This document shows, piece by piece, positions 11,393 through 22,446 of a stretch of DNA of 64,000 nucleotides (positions within the stretch are counted from its first letter, which is position 1; each line of letters opens with the position of its first letter). This DNA comes from Prorocentrum cordatum (lineage: Eukaryota > Sar > Dinophyceae > Prorocentrales > Prorocentraceae). The stretch is from positions 393,320 to 457,319 of the forward strand of contig CAUYUJ010014271.1 of assembly GCA_963575745.1 (NCBI GenBank), given 5' to 3'. A program made the translations under genes and the position numbers. A model generated the notes under the pieces. The model was given only the letters and a program-made list of their open reading frames with translations, was not told the DNA's origin and searched no databases.

Positions 11393-11618
11393 CCCTAGGT
11401 TCTGTTGCATCCTCGGGGGACCTTGTCTGCCCCGTCGCGGTCCTATCCGCGTCGAATCCGCGTCGAATCCGTGTCGAACTCGTCGGATCCGTGTCGAATC
11501 CGCGTCGAATCCACGCCACATCCGCGTCGAGTCCGCATCGAGCCCCGCGTCGGGCACAAGAAAAGACACCAATTTTGGGGACGGGCGATGCCCCCCGAAG
11601 ATGCAACGTGACCTAGGG
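11393..11618. repeat. 28-bp inverted repeats enclosing a 12-bp minisatellite
   Basis: The left arm 11393-11420 (starting CCCTAGGT, ending CTCGGGGGA) and the right arm 11591-11618 (starting CCCCCCGAAG, ending ACCTAGGG) are reverse complements at 23 of 28 positions. Between them, about 11444-11555, CGCGTCGAATCC-like 12-mers repeat about nine times. The layout resembles a small fold-back or MITE-like element, but no target-site duplication is evident. Confidence 0.65.
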
Positions 11619-11918
11619 TCGTCCAAAATTGACTTGGGGCCCAAAGCTCCCCCTGGACAAGGGGGTCGGGAGTTCGGGGGCAACGGATTGGAAAGCTCAC
11701 TTCGGAGGACGTCTTAGCCTCGGGTGAGCAGCATGGCCCGCGCATCGTGGCCCCCGGGGCCAGAGGACGCGCTGTGATGAGAAAGGGGGGCAAAAAACAA
11801 CTCTGGGAAATTTCATTGCCACGGCCGACAACCACACTCCTAGTCCTCACTCCAGGCCAGGGGTTGGAATATGAAGGATGCCTGCAGTCATGTATAAGCC
11901 CCAGTCAAAGTCTCCGAT
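11619..11918. other. No recognisable gene
   Basis: Mixed sequence without a visible motif, ending at the microsatellite. Confidence 0.45.
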
Positions 11919-12061
11919 CCTCCTCCTCCTCGAACTCCTCCTTCAACTCCTGCTCCTCCTTTTCCTCCTCCTTTTCCTCCTCCTCCTCCTCCTCCTCCTC
12001 CTCCTCCTCCTCCTCCCCCGCCTCCTCCTCCTCCTCCTCCTCCTCCTCCTCCTCCTCCTCC
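11919..12061. repeat. (TCC)n microsatellite
   Basis: Interrupted CTC repeat about 140 bp long. It abuts a 27-bp sequence that also abuts the (TCC)n at 37505-37934. Confidence 0.95.
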
Positions 12062-12087
12062 TGGACCCGCAGGGGCAGGATAAATCA
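12061..12087. repeat. 27-bp sequence shared with 37935-37961
   Basis: Begins CTGGACCCGCAGGGGCAGGA and matches 37935-37961 at 26 of 27 positions. In both places it directly follows the (TCC)n tract. Confidence 0.8.
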
Positions 12088-12300
12088 ACATTGAATCGGA
12101 AATTGAATCGGACCGGAACGTGCGTAGGATCGGGCTGCATCGGCACGGGCCGAAATCGAATCGAATCGGCCGCGTCAGGATGCACATCAGCATCCGTGCA
12201 GGCATCGGGCAGCATCGGATCGTCGGAATATTGGAACCAAAGAAGACCGAGCCGGCCAGGATCGAGATCGAGTCGGATCGATAGGATCGCAATTGGCCCT
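12088..12300. repeat. Degenerate GAATCGG/ATCGG repeat
   Basis: Many ATCGGA, GAATCGG and GCATCGG words at irregular spacing. From 12301 to 12636 I see nothing recognisable. Confidence 0.6.
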
Positions 12301-12636
12301 GGAAAAGCTTTCAAGAAGCCCTCTGACTTCGTAGGAAACTACCACTCCTCGGCCAGCCCACCCCGCCGCACCGGCGACTCCATCCTCCTTCCCGCTCCTC
12401 CTCCTGCCCCACTTCCATCTCCATACCCCATGCGTCATCCTCCTGCGTTCTCCTCCCCCCCTTCCTCCTCCCCCCTCCTCTCCAGGCAACCAACGTCGTG
12501 ATTTGTTCACAACGTGGCTTCCAAGAGGTGCGGACCCCTTCCCGGACGGCCAAACGTTCGTCGCGAGTCGTGTACTGAGGGCCACAGTGCCCTTCAGGGC
12601 CCCCCCAGAGGCCGAACGTTGCACAAACCATCTCGC

Positions 12637-12819
12637 CTTGTTGTTATTGTTATTGTTATTAGTATTATCATCATTATTATTAGTATTAGTATTATTATTA
12701 GTAGTATTATTATTATCATTATTATTCGTATTACTATTATTATCATTCTTATTACAAGTCTTAGTACTAGTATTCTTATTATTAGTATTATCATTATTGC
12801 TATTTTTAGTATTACTATT

Positions 12820-12853
<34 letters not shown>

Positions 12854-12876
12854 CTGCTGTTGTTGTTGTTGTTGTT
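12637..12876. repeat. (TTA)n/(TTG)n compound microsatellite
   Basis: Trinucleotide ATT/GTT repeat with frequent AGT and ATC variants, ending in GTTGTT and GCTGCT units. Confidence 0.9.
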
Positions 12877-12979
12877 CGGTAAGGCGTTGACACCGGCCCC
12901 GGCTTGTTGTTGAGATCTTCTTCTTCCCTCAAAACTCAAATGCTTATCCTTAAGGGTCAACAAAGCTCCAGCGACCGAG

Positions 12980-13062
12980 GGCTTGCCGCACGGGGCCGGA
13001 GAAGGGGTTGGCACTGGGGCAGCAGCGCAAGGTGCCCCACGGGGCCGGAGAAGGGGTCGGCA
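12980..13062. repeat. 49-bp tandem duplication
   Basis: CACGGGGCCGGAGAAGGGGT occurs at about 12987 and again at about 13036, each followed by CGGCA or TGGCA. Confidence 0.7.
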
Positions 13063-13084
13063 TTCCTGGCGCGTTTCCAAAAAT

Positions 13085-15112
13085 GTTTCCCCAAGTTTTC
13101 TGCGAATCCCTCAGGATTCCTTTGGATTTCTGAAGACTGCTCCGGACTCTCCAGGATCTCTAAGGATTCCTGAGGACCCTCCAGAATTCCTCGGGATTCT
13201 TCAGGAACTATTCCGCGGGACTCCCGAGGATTTCTCAGGATCCTCCAAACTTCCTCAGGCTCCTTCCGGAATCCCCAGGATTCCTCAGGATCCCCCCTTG
13301 GGATCCCAAATGATTTTTCAAGATCTCCCCATGGGGTTCTCAGGATTCTGTTGGGCTCCTCTGGATTATTCAGGATATCTTCGAATTCTTCTGGATCCCC
13401 AAGGATTCCTCAGGACACTTCAGGATTCTTCAGGATCCACCATGCCTCCTCAGGACGCCTACGGACTCTTTAGGATCCCCCATGATTCCTGAGGATCCCC
13501 TCCAGGATGCAGAAGGATTCCTTGGTATTCTGGAAGATTCCCAAGGATTCCTCAGTACCCTCCACGATTCCTCGGGATCACCCAGGCTTCTTCTGGACTC
13601 ATCCGGAATCCTTCGGATTCGTCAGGATTCCGCAGGACCCTCTAGGATTCCTCAGGACTCCTCCCGAATCCCAAGGATTCCTCAGGATCCCGCGAGAATC
13701 CTGGAGATCCCCAAGGATTCTTCTAGATCGCCCCATGGGGTTCTCAGGATTCCGTTGGGCTCCTCAGGATTCTTCATGACACCTTCGAATTCTTCAGGAT
13801 CCCCAGTGATTCCTCAGGACACCTCAGGACTCCTCAGGACTCCCCAGGATTCCTCAGGACTCCCCAGGACCCTCCCCCTTCAAATGGGTCCGATGGATTC
13901 TTCCTCAGGATCCACAGCGATTCTTCAGGGACCCCAGAGATTCCTCCGGATGCTGAAGGCCTCCTTACTTTTCCCAAGGATTCCTCGAGATCCCCTCTGG
14001 GTACCCTTCAGGATTCCTCAGGACCCCTTAGCATTCTTCAGAATTCTACAGGATTCATCCCGATCCCCAAGGCTTCCTCTGGACTCATCAGGACTCCCCA
14101 GGATTCGTCAGGATTCTTCGGGGCCCCATCGGATTCTTCTGGATTCCTCCCGAGGCCCCGGGGTTCCTCAGGACCCCACAGGAACGCATGGGACCCCAAA
14201 GCGATTCTTCAGGATCCCCCTCGGGTTTCTCAGGGTTCCGCTGGGCTCTTCAGGAATCCTCAGGACATGCGAGGATTCCTCAGGATCCACTAGGCTTCCT
14301 CTGGGCTCATCCGGGTTCCTTTGGATTCGTGCAGATTCCTCTGGACACCTCAGGACTTCTCAGGACTCCCGAGGACTCCACAGGATTCCCCAGGACCCCC
14401 CCCTCCAAAAGAGTCCTACGTATTCCTTCTCAGGGTCCACGATGGTATACCTCAAGATCCCCCACGGTTCCTCACCCCGAGGGAGCCCCAAGGATTTCTC
14501 AGGATCCCCTCCGGGTGCCCCTCAGGATTCCCCCGGACTCCTTCGTACTCCTCAGGATCCCCTAGGCTTCCTCTGGGCTCTCATCAGGACTCCTAAGGAT
14601 TCGCTGGTATTCCTTAGGGCCCTTCAAGATTCCTCTGAATTCCTCCCGAGTTCCCAAGATTCCTCAGGATCCCAGAGGATCCCACAGGAACCCGTGGGAC
14701 CCCCAAGGGTTCTTCAGGATCTCCCCAGGGTTACTCAGGATCCCGAAGGGCTGCTCAGGATTCCTCAGGATATCTTAGAATTCTTCAGGACCCCCAAGGA
14801 CTCCTCAGAACACGTCAGGATTCCTGAGGACCCCCGAGGGCTCCTCAGGGCTCACCAGGACACCCCCCCAAAGAGTCCGATGGCTTCCCCTTCAGTATCC
14901 ACACTGATGCCCCAGGATCCCCCTCAAAGGTTTTCCAGGATGCCTGAAGGCTCCTTGCGATCCCACAGGATTTCTCAGGATCCCCTCAGGGCACCCCTCG
15001 GCCCTTCAGGATTTCTCATGACCCCTTAGCATTCTTCAGAATTGCGCAGGAATCCCCAGGACACACAAGGACTCCTCAGGATCCCCATCGGCTTCCTCTG
15101 GACGCCCCGCAG
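13085..15112 (+). repeat. TCAGGATTCC minisatellite with higher-order units; probably an intron
   Basis: Short words such as TCAGGATTCCTCAGGATCCC repeat at 12-15 bp. A higher-order period of about 460-530 bp is marked by CCAAAAGAGTCC-like words near 13875, 14403 and 14867. The long Ser/Pro/Arg frame across it simply follows the repeat. The array ends CCTCTGGACGCCCCGCAG and the next base opens a coding frame, so I read the array as the 3' part of an intron. The donor was not found. Positions 14448-15103 recur at 26479-27134. Confidence 0.8.
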
Positions 15113-16692
15113 GATACAGATTCGATGCAGCGCTACGGTGCGTTCATCAAATCCTTGAGGGATGCGATCTCACCGTTGACGCAGGTTGGTATGATGGTCA
15201 TCAAACGCGAGCTCCAGCTGCTCGTCGAGCGCAGGGAGGACGACTGGAAGCTTGCCGACCAGCAGCAGAGCTTCATTACCGAGGCCGCCAAGATGATTCG
15301 GGCCATGCTGCGGCACACGCAGCAGACGATCCTCAAAGCCAGGACTCATACATGACAAACGATGAATGCCAGATGGGGGAAGGGTGGAGAAGGCACCTAT
15401 CCTCTATTGACGTTCGTCGCTTGGCATGTATGAGTACGCCTACACGGCGCAGGAGCAAGAAGAAGCAGCCGCCGAAGTGGCTGTTGGACACAGGCATCTG
15501 CGCTGCTGAAGCTGACGATGATGCCGACGGCGAGGTGCCCGAGACAACGGGCGAGGAGGCCGTGGCGGAGTACACGTACGAATTCAGCTACCAGCACAAG
15601 GAGACCAGATCGGTCAAATGCGCGCGCGCACGCGTGGTGCACGCGCGCATAGGCTCGGGCACGATAGGAGTCGAGGGAACGATGCTGGAGGCCTAGGCTG
15701 TGTCGATGGGGAAGGGATGTGATGTGGGCGCACGCCGTTGATCGCCCTCCCCAGAGGCTGCCTTGCGGACCAAGAAGGGCGTCAAGAAGGGCGTGCCAGA
15801 GTGGGCCGACCCCCTGCATGGTGACGGCGGGCCGCCCGACGACGAGATTGTAGCCAAGTGGGCAGATGGGGCGACATGGACAGTCCCAGGTTTCACCAAC
15901 AAGATGTATCGTGAGGCTGCCGCATCGAAGGTGGGCGGCGTGAAGAAGAACTGGATCTGGGAGACGACATTGAAGGGCGTGCGCTACTACGTGACGATGT
16001 TCTCGAGAGGTCAAGGCACCAGCTGGTTCATCGGCTGCTGGGAGGACAGCAGGATGGTATCGCTTTTCGTCATCAAAGCGCACCACTCCAAGGAGGAGGT
16101 GCAGAAGTTGATGATCGATCTCTTCAAGCTCTGGGTCGACAAGAAGATTGACAAGAAGGAGCTCGAGATCCGCAAGACCAAGTGGATATCGGAGAACACC
16201 GCGGCCGTGCTCAAGAGGCCATCCACGAAGACGGTGCCCACCCAAGCTGATGTTTGCGGCGCAGACGATGGCGCTGCCAACCCACACGATGATCGTGGCG
16301 ATGATGCGGCTGGCGATGATGAGGAGTCTGAACATGCAGATGACGACGCGGAGGTGCCAGACGACGAGGATGGCGACGGGGACGAGGAGCCTAACAACAT
16401 CGAGCAGCCCGTCTTCAAGAAACCATCGGGCAAGCATGCGTCGCCTAGACTCAAGGCGCCCACCAAGGAGCCTGTCGAGCGGGTCAAGGGCGTCAAGCGC
16501 ATCCGACCAGAGCCCGAGCATGCTGACGAGAGAGAGGTGAAGCGTGCACCATGCCCGCAGAGTTCGCCAATGACGCCTCCGAAGGAGGCGAAGTCCACCC
16601 GCTCCGGTTCCCCCTTGCATCAGCCACCTCCCGCGGTGGCGCCTGCTGCGGTCAGCTTCAGCCTGGGCACGCTGCCAGATGATCTGTTCTAA
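15113..16692 (+). CDS. Three-exon gene (5' exons missing) for an acidic-tail protein of unknown function
   Basis: Proposed exons are 15113-15342, 15453-15600 and 15757-16692. The joined frame stays open for 437 residues to a TAA. Both introns start with GA and end with AG, and both junctions keep the AG|G context; phases fit (2, then 0). Exon 1 is helical (RYGAFIKSLRDAISPLTQVG). Exon 2 has a basic patch, SKKKQPPKWLL. Exon 3 holds a folded-looking part with NWIWETTLKGVRYYVTMFS and TSWFIGCWEDSRMVSLFVIK, then a charged helix. It ends with a long Asp/Glu-rich region and two basic motifs, VLKRPSTK and VFKKPSGK. The acidic and basic tail suggests a nuclear or nucleic-acid-linked protein, but that is inference. 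I do not recognise the family. The upstream intron appears to be the 2-kb minisatellite. Confidence 0.65.
15343..15452 (+). other. Intron, GA-AG, 110 nt
   Basis: Starts GACTCATAC after GCCAG and ends GGCGCAG before GAGC. Removing it joins AAA GCC AG to G AGC AAG in frame, bypassing the TGA at the end of the first open frame. Confidence 0.6.
15601..15756 (+). other. Intron, GA-AG, 156 nt
   Basis: Starts GAGACCAGA after CACAAG and ends CCCCAGAG before GCTGCC. The joined product reads YQHK then AALRTKK. The acceptor could be two bases earlier, but only this choice keeps the frame. Confidence 0.5.
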
Positions 16693-17379
16693 TAGAAGCT
16701 GCGTTTGTATGCATCAGTTGCGTGTTCGGCTGTTCAGTTTGCCGTCACGTCGGCATTTGCCAAACCTGCCAGTGACAGAGCTGGGAGTTGCACAACAATG
16801 CGGTTCATTAAACGACGTGCATATACAGACAGAACAACAGGGGGACACAGGAACTTAATATAGAGTATGAGTGAGCGTGGGAGAGAGAGGGGGGATAGAA
16901 CGGGAGCGAGAGCGAGGGACATAAACATATGTAGATGATGAGATCATGATATGCCCACGGGCTGGGATAAGACTCGCAGTGAGGGAGAGAACGGACGGAC
17001 ATCGAGGATGGTCATGATAATGATGGAGAGTGAATATGAGATGTAAGCGGATGAATAATGCCAGATGGATGTGGTGTGCTAAGCTACATTTTAGAGTGAA
17101 TATGAGATGTATAGATCCCTCCTTCACTGCCTCCCTCCCTCCCCATGTCTCCATCCCTCCCTCCCTCCCTCCCTCACTCACCCCATTACTTACTCCCTCG
17201 CTCACCCCTCAATCCCCTCGTCCTTGCATTCCCGTTGGGCTTGTTCGCTAGCTCTCCTCGCCGTTGCTTGCGTTCTCCTTCGGCGTCACTCATATCGCCT
17301 CGTCTCCTCCTACTGGTGAGCGATGTGTCAGTGCAACGGGGACTTAGGGATGGGTGGTACTGAATGATATGCACGGGAG
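16693..17379. other. Intergenic, with (CTCC)n
   Basis: Downstream flank of the three-exon gene. A GAGAGAG-rich stretch lies at about 16870-16910 and a CTCC repeat at about 17130-17175. No coding motif seen. Confidence 0.5.
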
Positions 17380-17751
17380 GTGGAGCAGATCGTCAACTCC
17401 GATCCTCTCAACGGGGAGCTCCTTACCAGCGACTACAGCGAGGTGAAGAAGTCCCAGGACCCTGCGACCCTCGAGTTCACGGCGAAGAAGCTCGCGCTGG
17501 ACCGCTGCTCTTCTTTAGCAACGCATATGTGTTCTATATCAACATGTCTGCTTTCACCGTGCACATGCCCTCACTTTCCTGGCCCTTGTCCGCCTCGTTT
17601 GTTTTATCATTAGTATGCGTAGTATGATCGGTTCGGCCCTTCTCGTTTTGCACGAGCGGGCGCTCAGGAGCTCGAGGCGCCCCTGGAGAACCTGAACAAT
17701 GAGGTCCAGTGCATCAGACGGCAGCAGCGGGCGCGGATGAGCAAGAAATGA
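17380..17751 (+). CDS. Last two exons of a coiled-coil protein, function unknown
   Basis: The first exon starts after GGGAG at 17380 and reads VEQIVNSDPLNGELLTSDYS then EVKKSQ. The last exon, 17668-17751, follows CGCTCAG and reads ELEAPLENLNNEVQCIRRQQ then RARMSKK and a TGA. If the first exon ends at 17457, the intron (17458-17667) is GA-AG and the frame joins cleanly. The frame stays open and coding-like for another 45 bases (DPATLEFTAKKLALD), so the donor could lie further on. The heptad-like spacing suggests a coiled coil. Upstream exons were not found. Confidence 0.45.
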
Positions 17752-17943
17752 CGGAGATGCCATCTCCCACAGTTCAGTTTGATTCGAAGCATGAGTGGCA
17801 CTGGAGTTCGTTGAGTTTTTGTGGCAATAGTTGCGAGACCACTCTGTGATAGAAATTGCTGCAGCGGAGCAGCTGACACAATCGGATTTTCACAATTTCT
17901 GAAGTTTTCCACCGAAATCCCCTGGGTCCCAACGGAAAATGAT

Positions 17944-18075
17944 GCCGTCCAAAAGCCGTCCAAAAGCCGTCCAACAGCCGTCAAAATTGCGGGTTATGGA
18001 TTGTTGTCAACACAAACGGGGTATCCAAAAGCCGTCCAAAAGCCGTCCAAAAGCCGTCCAAATTCATCCAAAATT
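17944..18075. repeat. 11-bp minisatellite TCCAAAAGCCG, two blocks
   Basis: About four units at 17947-17990 and four to five at 18028-18070, separated by unique sequence. The unit shares CCAAAA with the ATCCAAAATGC arrays at 22678 and 24898. Confidence 0.85.
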
Positions 18076-18080
18076 CAAGG

Positions 18081-19395
18081 GACTGATTTTTGAGGGGAGC
18101 GGTCGTTTTTCAGAGTGGTTTCGGCTGCCGACTGATGCGCTCGAGTTTTTTTGATGGCGCTGTAGCGTCTGCGCAGCTGCTGCAGCTATGCAACGCGTGG
18201 TGGCAATGTTCGTGGCTCCCCGCAGCCCTGTCCACGTTGGGAAATCCACGGTGGATCGAACGCCAGATCGTTGTGAGGCGACGCCAGATCGCCAGATCTT
18301 TGCGAGGCGACGCCTCGACGTCCCAGACTGTGAACAGCGATGGTGATGCTGATATTGGTGGTGGCGATGGTGGTGTTGATGATGTTGGTGATGCATATAA
18401 TGATGAGATGTTATAGACATCGGGTCCAGGGAAATGATGATTGCAATATGGATGGGGATAAGGAACAAGACAGGGAGAATGCATCGCAATTAGGGTGCTC
18501 TCTTGTTGTAATTGAGCGCCCGCCTTTGCGTTGCTGGGCATTTGTTCTATGCTCTCTGTTGCGCGCACGAGTTTATGGTGACGGGTTGCGTGCACGCAGC
18601 GGTGGAGCAATCTAGCTAGACCATGTTTTTCTTGCTCGCCAGGTCAACCAGGTATACTGTCACAGATATCTCAGCTCATGCATGTTAAGCACAACACCAC
18701 ATGACAACACACAACATCGCAACACGACCAAACATTCAGAGGACCGTGATTATCTGCTACATGTACGGACGACTGCTTGTCACCGCGCACGCTGCAATTT
18801 TGTGAAGCGTGGCACGCGCCGCGCCACGGTGCGCAGCAGTACGTCCACAGTATAGCCCGCTCAGTCCCCGCGTGCGACTGGCAGACGCAGTCGGGCACGC
18901 TCACGCCCGACCAGTGGTTGACCTGTGGGTGTCCAGCCTCTGCTTGCGCAGTGGCTCAGTCGCGTGGGCGGACGCTGTCTTTGCAGCGCGTGGCTGGCGG
19001 ATGTGCGCCATGCACACTAGCGAAGGGGATGTTCGCTAGAAACGCACAAGTTGTATGCATGCCTCAGAAGGCCCGATCCTGATGTCTGTGAACTGTGCAC
19101 GGGTGAGTACACATGTTAGGCATACACACGTGTGCATGCTTCACGATGAAGCGATACTGGTATATATGCGTACGCGTATACTAAACATACTTATGTGTGT
19201 ATATGTATGTACACATGCATGTATATCTAAGAGGGTTAGCGTAGGCACACTGTAACCACTTCAAACGACGTGACAACGCGATGTATCCTCACATGTCCCC
19301 AGGGAGTCGAGGAACTTCTGTGCGTCCACTGTAGCAGACTGCGCGTTTGGCCCAAATAAAGGATATGACCATGCAGTATCAAGCACCGTACACTA
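18081..19395. other. No recognisable gene
   Basis: Lower GC than the flanks. A GATG/GTGGTG-rich stretch lies at about 18340-18412. Open frames are short and I see no motif on either strand. Confidence 0.45.
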
Positions 19396-20400
19396 CACGT
19401 GCGACATTTCGCTTCCGGCATGGCGGCTGCCACCAGCTACCACAGGCGATATCAGCGCTGGATCCCTGGCGGTGAGACTCATGCCAAACGAACTGCTGGA
19501 GCAGATTGTTTCGCACTGCTATGTGAAATCTATGCTGGAGGGCGCCCGTTATCAGCAACAGATTTTTGCCTGCTGTGTAACTTCTGCTCGATATCTGGGA
19601 TGCAGGGGGCCCAATGGGCTCTACATGCGCAGCCGCCAGGTCGGGGGAGTTTACAACGCAAGTCTGGAGTTCGTGGGTTACCAAAGATCGGGGGGGCGCA
19701 CAATACCCACAAACGTTAAGCATCGCTTCGTATCGGCATCAATGTCGCAATATATGCAGAACTGCAATCGTCATCGATTCATTTCGCTTATCGCACGATA
19801 TCCAGGGCTAACCCACGGGTGTTGACTTAGTCGGGGCGAGGTCGCGAGTCCGGTTACTACAGCAAGTGGCTGAAGAAGACACTCCCGAGCCCAGGCACAA
19901 TGTACATTGCTGACATCCCAGGGCGAGTGAGAGGGCACGCACAGCAGCCGTGAACGAGGACAACTTTCAAGCTGGTGTATGATTCGATCGCAGAAGAAGT
20001 TGATTTAAGCCCGTCTCTTCAACGCGCGTTGGAGTTTGGAGATTTCAGCGACGACTCACCCATGTCGACTCGGTGCTATGGATGCCACGTGCACACGGAT
20101 GAATGCTTGAATGCCACAGGGAAGTACCCCATACCCCTTGCGGTATATTTAGACGGTGTACGCTACACGCCACTGGGGGCTGGGAAAACAGATAACATAT
20201 TGCAAATTTCAGTGGTGAACATGCTTACCAAGAAACGCCATCTATTTTCAGCAACGCGCACCAATGACATGTGCGCGTGTGGATGCAAAGGTCACTGCAC
20301 AGTTCACAGTCTGCTGTCTGTGTTGGCTTGGCAACTCGAGGCAATGGTCCGAGGACGTTCACCTGCTGCGCGCCATTCGGGGGAGCCATGGACGGAAGAG

Positions 20401-20534
20401 GAGGTCGCCCACTCAATGCGAGCGCACCCATGCCACCCCCCACCCCCCTCCACCACCAACAAAATCATCATTACTTTCGTCCCGTGTGGGGTGGGTCTGT
20501 GGCGTCGGCAGGCGAATGTCCTTTGTATAACCAG
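20401..20534 (+). other. Intron, GA-AG, 134 nt
   Basis: Starts GAGGTCGCCC after GAAGAG and ends ATAACCAG before GTAGAT. The joined product reads GEPWTEE then VDLLYRACV. Confidence 0.6.
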
Positions 20535-21928
20535 GTAGATCTACTGTACAGAGCATGCGTGATGTATTTGAAAGGTGACTGGGCAGAATTCAATAAGACG
20601 TTCTCACTTGCATCGTGGGCGTCGCAATATGCTCCGTGCCCGATGTGCATAGTGCCGAAAGAAGGGTTTGGCGAAGCGTTTACAGGTATGATTTCAAATG
20701 GGGCTTTGGGGTGGGTGCTCAGGAGTACCGATGATTACGAGTTCGAATGCGTTCACAATGAAATCACAGTGGACGTTACCTCAAACGTTGTGCGGGACCA
20801 GATTCAGGGGTCTCGTGAGCAAGGAAGCGTCTGCCAAATATCCAGGCGGCATGGTTGTTAAGGAAGATATCGATATTGCTGGCACACTTCTGCGTGCTGG
20901 TGACATTTTGACTAACTCTGACTCGCTGCTAGACTTGTCGGAGTTTCGCAGCAAAGAAGCGCCATTTGTTGTAACATTCTGGAGGCATCGTAGGGCTCAC
21001 ACTGGTGCCATTGTAGATTGGGTGCATCGGCGGTGTCCCCTTTTCAGGGCAAGCCTGGCGACGTCGCCAGCATCGTCACTTGCGTTAGATGAGATGCACA
21101 CCAAGAATTTAGGGGTGGACATGCGATTTACATCTGCGACGTTGTGGAGGTTGTTCGAGACAAATCCTTGGAGGTCGGCGTCTAAAGAACTGGCAGCAAA
21201 ACGTTTAGAATCGGAGTTGTTTCTGTGGTTTCAAGAATCCAGGGTCCCCCACGAGAAATGCATTGGTACCTTGAATTTAAAAATGATTGGCGCGAACTGC
21301 AAGATCAAACGTCTCCCTGGGAGTTGTCATCCAGGCTGCCCGGTGTCGACAAAAGCTGCCGAGACAACGACGCTTCTGGAGTCCGCAGTGCACATGTTGC
21401 AAACACACGTAGATGTTATCCCGTTTGGACAACAGCTTTTGGCAGCGGGCAACGCATTGATCGAGTGGAAGATTACGGCTAAGACGGATTGCGTTTTTTC
21501 CCCTGTGTTTAGCATGCGTTGTGATAGCAGAGCAGGTTTGACTATATGTTGCGCAGCGCGAGTGCGCGCGCGCACGCGCGTGGTGGTGCGGGGGGTGTAT
21601 GTTCTAATGCTCAGTTGTGTAGTGCGCGGCTTGTACCTTCTGACGTCACACCATGCATTATGCCAGCTGTATCCTTGCATTGAATGGAGCAGTTGATCCG
21701 AGGAATGTCATGGCTGCCCGATCGGTTGCGACACGGGAGGGCGGACGCATATCCGAGGCAAGGTGCGGGTGCAGGATAAACGACACGTGCTACTCAGATG
21801 AAGGCGAGTCCAGACATAGCATCATACCAGTCGCTGATCGACTCGTGCTCGCGGCATGTCGCGATGGCTCACGAGGCGAAGATTCGTTTGGCGCCGAAGC
21901 ATCACCTCTTCTGCCACCTAACACTCAG

Positions 21929-22152
21929 GAGATGGTTCGTCGGTCGGAAGGGGTCGCCATTCGCTCGCACGGGGAGTAGCCTTTGTTACCTCGCGTTTGG
22001 GTCGAACCTCTCTCCCTCTCTCTATATCTCTCTCTCTCTCTCTCTCTCGCGGCGTTTCGCTTGCCAGCGCTGGCTCTTCGCGCGTGCCCTCGTCGCCCCA
22101 AATCGCCCCGCTCCCCTCCCACCCTTTGCTCTGTGGGGCCATATCGGGATAG
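21929..22152 (+). other. Intron, GA-AG, 224 nt, with a (TC)n tract
   Basis: Starts GAGATGG after ACTCAG and ends GGGATAG before GACGTGG. The joined product reads HLTLR then TWYCGPPRFYSTW. It contains a CTCTCT run at about 22012-22050. Confidence 0.65.
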
Positions 22153-22446
22153 GACGTGGTACTGCGGGCCTCCGCGGTTCTACTCCACGTGGCAAGACGA
22201 ATCTTTGAATTTTGTCATACGATCGATGGCGCAACGGTCTCACAGGCAGTGCATGGAGATGTGCATTTTTTCGAGCATATAGCTTGCTTGGCTCTGTCAG
22301 GCCGGACATGCCAATCTACGGCCCCCCTTGGCCGCGTGCGTCGAGCTATGACAGGCGAGCGTAAGGCTCTGGGCATGGGATCGGGCGTGCCAGGTTGGAT
22401 CCGAACCCGAGCTCGGACTTTGTGCCCATCACTGGCTGACCGCAAC

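Larger units (their letters stand above)
19420..22282 (+). pseudogene. Transposase-like multi-exon gene, decayed (one stop, one frameshift)
   Basis: Exon 1 (19420-19639) reads RPLSATDFCLLCNFCSISGM. A GT-AG intron (19640-19840) joins QPPG to RESGYYSKWLKKTL. Exon 2 (19841-20400) contains VYLDGVRYTPLGAG and a Cys cluster MCACGCKGHC. Intron 20401-20534 is GA-AG. Exon 3 has VMYLKGDWAEF, PCPMC, VVTFWRHR, then LALDEMHTKNLGVD. After an intron of about 300 bp come SLIDSCSRH and RLAPKHHLFCHLTLR (21798-21928). After a second GA-AG intron (21929-22152) comes PRFYSTWQDESLNF, then the TAG at 22280. I recall similar multicopy proteins in other dinoflagellates. The aspartate-containing blocks and the D-x-x-H motif suggest a DDE transposase related to the CMC/Plavaka type, but this is inference. 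Decay: an in-frame TGA at 19951 and a frame change near 20805-20820. Confidence 0.6.

Noticed and set aside
13482-15029. 515-codon plus-strand open frame rich in Ser, Pro and Arg
   Set aside because: It follows the TCAGGATTCC satellite unit exactly and has no motif; taken as repeat translation inside a probable intron.
20401-20530. Continuation of the transposase-like frame through this stretch
   Set aside because: The peptide turns into a Pro/His run with no family-like content; removing it as a GA-AG intron restores the expected order.
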